From Candidatus Muproteobacteria bacterium (GTDB taxonomy: Bacteria; Pseudomonadota; Gammaproteobacteria; Acidiferrobacterales; Sulfurifustaceae): 55,858 nucleotides of DNA. Of this stretch, positions 51,947 to 55,858 are shown piece after piece (the first letter of the stretch is position 1; each line of letters begins with the position of its first letter). A program made the translations under genes and the position numbers. The notes below the pieces were generated by a model. It was not told the origin of the DNA. It did no database searches and saw only the letters and a program-made list of their open reading frames with translations. Location of the stretch: positions 1-55,858 of the forward strand of contig DAIDLH010000131.1 in NCBI GenBank assembly GCA_027449605.1. The letters run 5' to 3'.

Positions 51947-53551
51947 TTAATCGAGATAGTCGTATCCCAAGAGCGTCAGAAACTGCGGCATCGGTTCGGT
52001 GCTGATGAACTTGTCGAACAGTTTCGCGGCGAGTTCGTATTGGCCGGCGGCGTAAACCTTTTCCCCGAGCGTCGTCCGCACGCGCTGGAGTTCCTCCGGA
52101 ATCAGCCTGCGCACCAGGTCGAGCGTGACCTTGCGACCGTCGGCGAGCACGCCCTTCGGGCTGTGCATCCAGTGCCACGCCTGCGAGCAGGAGATTTCCG
52201 CGGTCGCGGCGTCTTCCATGAGATTATGGATCGGCACGCAGCCGGCGCCGGCAAGCCAGGCGCCGAGATAACTGATGCCGACTTCGACGTTGAGCCGCAA
52301 CCCGGCTTCCGTGACCGGCGCCGACGGCGAGAACGCCAGCAGCTCGGCGGCGCTCACGCGCACGTCGTCGCGCAGGCGGTGAATCTGGTTCGGCGTCGGC
52401 ATGAGCCGGTCGAAAACCTCCTTCGCCAGCAGCACCAGTCCCGGATGCGCCACCCAGGTGCCGTCGTGACCGTCGTTCGCTTCGCGTTCCTTGTCGGCGC
52501 GCACCTTGGCGAGCGCGGCCTCGTTCGCCGCCGGATCGGCCTTGATCGGAATTTGCGCCGCCATGCCGCCCATGGCGTGCGCGCCGCGCCGATGGCAGGT
52601 GCGTATCAGCAGCAGCGAATACGCGCGCAGGAACGGCGCCGCCATTGTGACCTGTCCGCGGTCGGCGAGCATGAACGCCGGATCGTTGTGAAATTTCTTG
52701 ATGGTGCTGAAAAGATAATCCCAGCGGCCGCAGTTGAGCCCGACCGAGTGCTCGCGCAGCTCGTACAGCATCTCGTCCATTTCGAAAGCGGCGAGAATGG
52801 TTTCGATCAGTACCGTTGCCTTGATGGTGCCGCGTGGAATTCCCAGATGCTGCTGCGCCCACACGAACACCTCGTTCCACAAGCGCGCCTCGAGGTGGCT
52901 TTCCATCTTGGGCAGATAGAAGTAGGGCGCCGTGCCGCGATCGAGCAAGGCTTTGGCGTTGTGGAAGAAATACAAACCGAAATCGAAGAGGCTGGCCGAA
53001 ACCGGCTTGCCGTCGACCAGCGCGTGTTTCTCGACCAGATGCCAGCCGCGCGGGCGGACGAAGAGTATCGCCGTGGTTTTGTTGAGCGCGTAATGTTTGC
53101 CATCCGGGCTGTCGTAAGTGATCGTGCGCGCGACCGCGTCGCGCAGGTTGATCTGCCCGCGGATGATGTTGTCCCAGGTCGGCGCGAGCGAGTCCTCGAG
53201 GTCGGCGAGAAACACGTTGGCGCCGGAGTTGAGTGCGTTGATGATCATCTTGCGGTCGACCGGGCCGGTGATTTCCACGCGCCGGTCGGCCAGCTCCGCG
53301 GGCGCCGGCGCGACGGTCCAGCCGGCCTCGCGCACCGCCCGCGTTTCCGGCAGGAAATCCGGCTTCATGCCACGGTCCAGTTCGTCCTGACGTTGCGCGC
53401 GCCGTGTCAGCAATTGTTGCCGCGCCGGCTCGAAGGCGCGCGCCAGGCCGGCGACGAAATCGAGCGCTTCCGGGGTCAGGATCCGGGCATACTCGGCGGA
53501 TACTTGGGCTCGGAGCGTCAGGCCGGAGGAGATGGGGGAGGACATGCTCAT
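51947..53551 (-). CDS. aceB: malate synthase A
   Basis: 534 aa. It condenses glyoxylate with acetyl-CoA to malate in the glyoxylate shunt. Signatures: ITGPVDRKMIINALNSGANV, FLADLEDSLAPTWDNIIRGQ, FVRPRGWHLVEKHALVDGKP, YFYLPKMESHLEARLWNEVF, GTIKATVLIETILAAFEMDE, and LNCGRWDYLFSTIKKFHNDP. ATG 53551 is preceded by GAGGGG; a frame extending to 53608 is rejected. No isocitrate lyase gene is in the window. It is convergent with mlaA and divergent from rpsP. Confidence 0.95.
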   Translation of the reverse strand: MSMSSPISSGLTLRAQVSAEYARILTPEALDFVAGLARAFEPARQQLLTRRAQRQDELDRGMKPDFLPETRAVREAGWTVAPAPAELADRRVEITGPVDRKMIINALNSGANVFLADLEDSLAPTWDNIIRGQINLRDAVARTITYDSPDGKHYALNKTTAILFVRPRGWHLVEKHALVDGKPVSASLFDFGLYFFHNAKALLDRGTAPYFYLPKMESHLEARLWNEVFVWAQQHLGIPRGTIKATVLIETILAAFEMDEMLYELREHSVGLNCGRWDYLFSTIKKFHNDPAFMLADRGQVTMAAPFLRAYSLLLIRTCHRRGAHAMGGMAAQIPIKADPAANEAALAKVRADKEREANDGHDGTWVAHPGLVLLAKEVFDRLMPTPNQIHRLRDDVRVSAAELLAFSPSAPVTEAGLRLNVEVGISYLGAWLAGAGCVPIHNLMEDAATAEISCSQAWHWMHSPKGVLADGRKVTLDLVRRLIPEELQRVRTTLGEKVYAAGQYELAAKLFDKFISTEPMPQFLTLLGYDYLD

Positions 53552-53671
53552 GGTGCCCCTCGGTGGATGTGGATTGCGACGGGTGCCTCTGCCCTTACAG
53601 CCTATCATGCGGTTTGACTCAAGATGGGTCGGGCCTGGCTTGATAATGGCAAAAACCCCGCCCGGCGAACA

Positions 53672-53700
53672 TTGACCTGGCTCAGATACGCAAATAACAG
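53672..53700 (+). promoter_or_regulatory. putative promoter of the rpsP operon
   Basis: TTGACC at 53672-53677 and TAACAG at 53695-53700 with a 17-nt spacer. A second candidate -10, TAAAAT at about 53745-53750, lacks a -35. Confidence 0.35.
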
Positions 53701-53820
53701 GGGATTTGGCCAGCCAAGCCCCTTCTTTTCCCCCGGTTTCAAGGGTAAAATCGCGCCCTTTCGCAAACCTTGCAGGCCCGGTCCGCCGGACCGGGCCCGA
53801 AACGTAAAGAGGAAGCAGGA

Positions 53821-54066
53821 ATGGTGACTATACGTCTGGCCCGTGGCGGCGCGAACAAGCGTCCGTATTACCGCATCATCGTGGCGGATCGTCGCCGCGC
53901 GCTCAACGGCAACAACATCGAGCGCATCGGATTCTACAATCCGCTCGCGACCGAGAAGGAAAAGAAAATACAGGTCGACATGGCGCGCGTGCAGTACTGG
54001 CTGAGCAAGGGCGCCAAGCCGACCGAACGCGTCGCGGATCTGCTGAAGAAAGTTTCCGCCGCCTGA
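53821..54066 (+). CDS. rpsP: 30S ribosomal protein S16
   Basis: 81 aa, full length: MVTIRLARGGANKRPYYRII, VADRRRALNGNNIERIGFYN and VDMARVQYWLSKGAKPTERV. ATG 53821 has GAGGAAG at 53810-53816; the frame extension to 53770 is rejected. First gene of rpsP-rimM-trmD-rplS. Confidence 0.97.
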   Translation: MVTIRLARGGANKRPYYRIIVADRRRALNGNNIERIGFYNPLATEKEKKIQVDMARVQYWLSKGAKPTERVADLLKKVSAA

Positions 54067-54073
54067 AGCGCGC

Positions 54074-54589
54074 ATGACCAATCCGTCACGCCCTGACGGT
54101 TTGGTGCTTTTCGGCCGGATCAGCGGCCTCTTTGGTGTGCAGGGCTGGGTGAAGGTTTTTTCCCACGCCCGTCCGCGCGAAGCCATCATCGGTTACTCGC
54201 CCTGGCTCGTGAAAATCGGCGGTGACTGGCGCGAGATCGCCGTCGAAGACGGACGCGCGCAGGGCAAGGGCGTGGTCGCCAAGCTGAAAGGTTTTGACGA
54301 TCGCGATGCCGCCGGCGGACTGGTCGGCGCGGATATCGCGGTGCGGCGTTCGCAACTGCCGCCGCTGAAGAAAGGCGAGTATTACTGGGAGCAGCTCGTC
54401 GGGCTCGAGGTGGTCAACCTCGCCGGCGACCGGTTCGGAAAAGTGAGTCACCTGTTCGACACCGGCGCCAACGACGTGATGGTGGTGAGCAACGGACGGG
54501 AACGGTGGCTGCCGGTGACGGCGCAGGTCATCCGCGAGGTGGACCTCGACGCCGGGATCATCCGGGTGGACTGGGACGCGGATTTCTAG
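54074..54589 (+). CDS. rimM: 16S rRNA processing protein RimM
   Basis: 171 aa. The N-terminal beta-barrel (VLFGRISGLFGVQGWVKVFS) is followed by a PRC-barrel domain (EYYWEQLVGLEVVNLAGDRF, GKVSHLFDTGANDVMVV). The end DLDAGIIRVDWDADF matches the family. It binds S19 during 30S assembly. ATG 54074 lies 7 nt after rpsP; trmD begins 3 nt after its stop. Confidence 0.95.
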   Translation: MTNPSRPDGLVLFGRISGLFGVQGWVKVFSHARPREAIIGYSPWLVKIGGDWREIAVEDGRAQGKGVVAKLKGFDDRDAAGGLVGADIAVRRSQLPPLKKGEYYWEQLVGLEVVNLAGDRFGKVSHLFDTGANDVMVVSNGRERWLPVTAQVIREVDLDAGIIRVDWDADF

Positions 54590-54592
54590 GCC

Positions 54593-55351
54593 ATGAGAAT
54601 TGACGTCATCAGTCTGTTTCCGCCGATGTTCGAGGCCGTGACCGGTTACGGCGTCACCGGGCGGGCGATCAAGAACGGATTGCTGGCGCTGCGGGTGTGG
54701 AACCCGCGCGATTACACCGAAGACCGGCACCGCAGCGTGGACGATCGTCCTTACGGCGGCGGACCGGGAATGGTGATGATGATCGAACCGCTGGCGCGCG
54801 CCATCGGGGCGGCGCGCAGTGAGCAGACGAAGGACGCGAAAGTGATTTACCTTTCGCCGCAGGGCCGGCGGCTGGATCACGCGGGCGTGCGCGAACTGTC
54901 GCAGCGCCAGGGGATGATCCTCCTTGCGGGCCGCTATGAAGGCATCGACGAGCGTTTGCTCGAGAGCGAAGTGGACGAGGAGTGGTCGATCGGCGATTAC
55001 GTCCTCTCCGGCGGCGAACTCGCGGCGATGGTGATGATCGACGCCATCGCGCGCCAGCTTCCCGGCGCGCTCGGCGACGAGGATTCGGCGCAGCAGGATT
55101 CGTTCGTGGACGGGTTGCTGGATCACGAACACTATACGCGGCCGGAGGAGTATGCCGGGCGCAGGGTGCCGGAAGTATTGCTGTCGGGCGATCATGAAAA
55201 GATCCGCCGCTGGCGGCTGAAGCAGTCGCTGGGCAGGACCTGGTTGCGGCGGCCGGATTTGCTGGAACGGCTGCCCCTGGATAACGAGCAGAAACAGCTG
55301 CTGGAAGAATTCCGGCGGGAATATTTTAAAGTGTCAGGAGTGGAAAAATGA
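54593..55351 (+). CDS. trmD: tRNA (guanine-37-N1)-methyltransferase
   Basis: 252 aa SPOUT (trefoil knot) enzyme that makes m1G37. Signatures: [79 protein letters not shown], and [20 protein letters not shown]. The stop overlaps the rplS ATG (55348). Confidence 0.96.
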   Translation: MRIDVISLFPPMFEAVTGYGVTGRAIKNGLLALRVWNPRDYTEDRHRSVDDRPYGGGPGMVMMIEPLARAIGAARSEQTKDAKVIYLSPQGRRLDHAGVRELSQRQGMILLAGRYEGIDERLLESEVDEEWSIGDYVLSGGELAAMVMIDAIARQLPGALGDEDSAQQDSFVDGLLDHEHYTRPEEYAGRRVPEVLLSGDHEKIRRWRLKQSLGRTWLRRPDLLERLPLDNEQKQLLEEFRREYFKVSGVEK

Positions 55352-55695
55352 GCAAGATCATGCAGGATTTGGAAACGCGGATGATGGCGGACAAGAATAT
55401 TCCGTCGTTCGCCCCGGGCGACACCGTCGCCGTACACATCAAGGTGCAGGAAGGCGAGCGCGAACGCCTCCAGGCGTTCGAGGGCATGGTGGTGGCGCGC
55501 CGCAACAGCGGCTACAACTCCTCCTTCACCGTGCGCAAGAGCTCCTACGGCGAAGGCGTGGAGCGCGTGTTTCCGCTCTACAGCTCGGCGATCGCCCGCA
55601 TCGAGGTCAAGCGCAAGGGTGACGTGCGTCGCGCCAAGCTCTATTACCTGCGCGATCTGGCCGGCAAGGCGGCGCGTATCCGCGAGAAGGTCTGA
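55348..55695 (+). CDS. rplS: 50S ribosomal protein L19
   Basis: 115 aa: [60 protein letters not shown] and [15 protein letters not shown]-like [23 protein letters not shown] 55348 has AGGAG at about 55335-55340 and overlaps trmD. Last gene of the operon; a REP and a terminator follow. Confidence 0.97.
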   Translation: MSKIMQDLETRMMADKNIPSFAPGDTVAVHIKVQEGERERLQAFEGMVVARRNSGYNSSFTVRKSSYGEGVERVFPLYSSAIARIEVKRKGDVRRAKLYYLRDLAGKAARIREKV

Positions 55696-55711
55696 TTCAT
55701 TAGTAGCTGAT

Positions 55712-55748
55712 GTAGGGCGGGTTAGGCGATTTTTGCCGTAACCCGCCG
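55712..55748. repeat. REP palindrome (GGCGGGTTA type) after rplS
   Basis: GTAGGGCGGGTTAGGCG, loop with ATTTTT, then GCCGTAACCCGCC. The inverse of the copy before nuoF at 23311-23346. Confidence 0.88.
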
Positions 55749-55752
55749 GATG

Positions 55753-55788
55753 AAATTAAAAGCCGCCCTTGAGGCGGCTTTTAATTTT
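55753..55788 (+). terminator. intrinsic terminator of the rplS operon
   Basis: AAATTAAAAGCCGCC, loop CTTGA, GGCGGCTTTTAATTTT: a 15-bp stem with flanking A and T tracts, probably bidirectional. Confidence 0.93.
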
Positions 55789-55815
55789 CGAGCGGCCTTC
55801 GGCCGCGTGTACTTG

Positions 55816-55858
55816 TGGGTGGCTGACCCACGGCAGGTGACTTTCTCTTGTACGCCCA
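55816..55858. repeat. start of a third large palindromic element (cut by the window end)
   Basis: TGGGTGGCTGACCCACGGCA then GGTGACTTTCTCTTG matches the end of the element at 20391-20880. It continues beyond the window. Confidence 0.85.

Overview
This 55.9-kb window looks like chromosomal core DNA of a GC-rich gammaproteobacterium. The gene orders carA-carB-greA-yhbY-rlmE-ftsH-folP-glmM-tpiA-secG-tRNA-Leu-nuoA..N, metY-rimP-nusA-infB-rbfA-truB-rpsO-pnp and rpsP-rimM-trmD-rplS are those of this class. I cannot name the genus. Separate nuoC and nuoD, a 13-gene nuo set and a malate synthase point to a respiring, glyoxylate-capable Gram-negative. MltC and MlaA confirm an outer membrane.

Layout. 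1-3770: the end of dapB, then mltC, lemA and two TPM-domain genes (envelope). 3911-6078 (minus): MgtC-like protein and a ClC chloride channel/antiporter. 6369-18380: carAB, greA, yhbY (minus), rlmE, ftsH, folP, glmM, tpiA, secG. 18437-18521: tRNA-Leu(GAG). 18655-35108: a good sigma-70-like promoter and the complete complex I operon nuoABCDEFGHIJKLMN. 35176-39994: a small secreted protein, two membrane transporters, a cupin and a membrane protein. 40065-49500: the metY/nusA/infB/pnp translation-transcription cluster, ending in a strong terminator. 49694-50315: a REP-associated tyrosine transposase (RAYT) between inverted REPs. 50345-53551: a PEBP protein, mlaA and aceB (minus). 53821-55695: rpsP-rimM-trmD-rplS.

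Two things stand out. First, metY, the initiator tRNA gene in front of rimP, is split in its anticodon loop by a group I intron of about 657 nt. Its catalytic core closely resembles the Azoarcus IC3 intron, and it carries a PD-(D/E)XK homing endonuclease of the I-Ssp6803I type with E11, D36, Q49 and K51 in place. Second, the window is full of palindromic repeats of at least seven unrelated families. They include GTAG-headed REPs presumably moved by the RAYT, GCAAAG-word inverted repeats, roughly 500-bp elements with co-varying hairpins, and several low-complexity word palindromes. They fill six of the thirteen nuo junctions and sit directly against start codons (carB, folP, rbfA, nuoJ, nuoM, nuoN). 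They also appear to encode protein termini: the leader of MltC, the signal peptide of a TPM protein, and the C-termini of CarA and FolP.

Coordinates were read by eye. Functions come from recognised motifs and gene order. Start codons inside repeats, intron splice sites and promoters are inferences.
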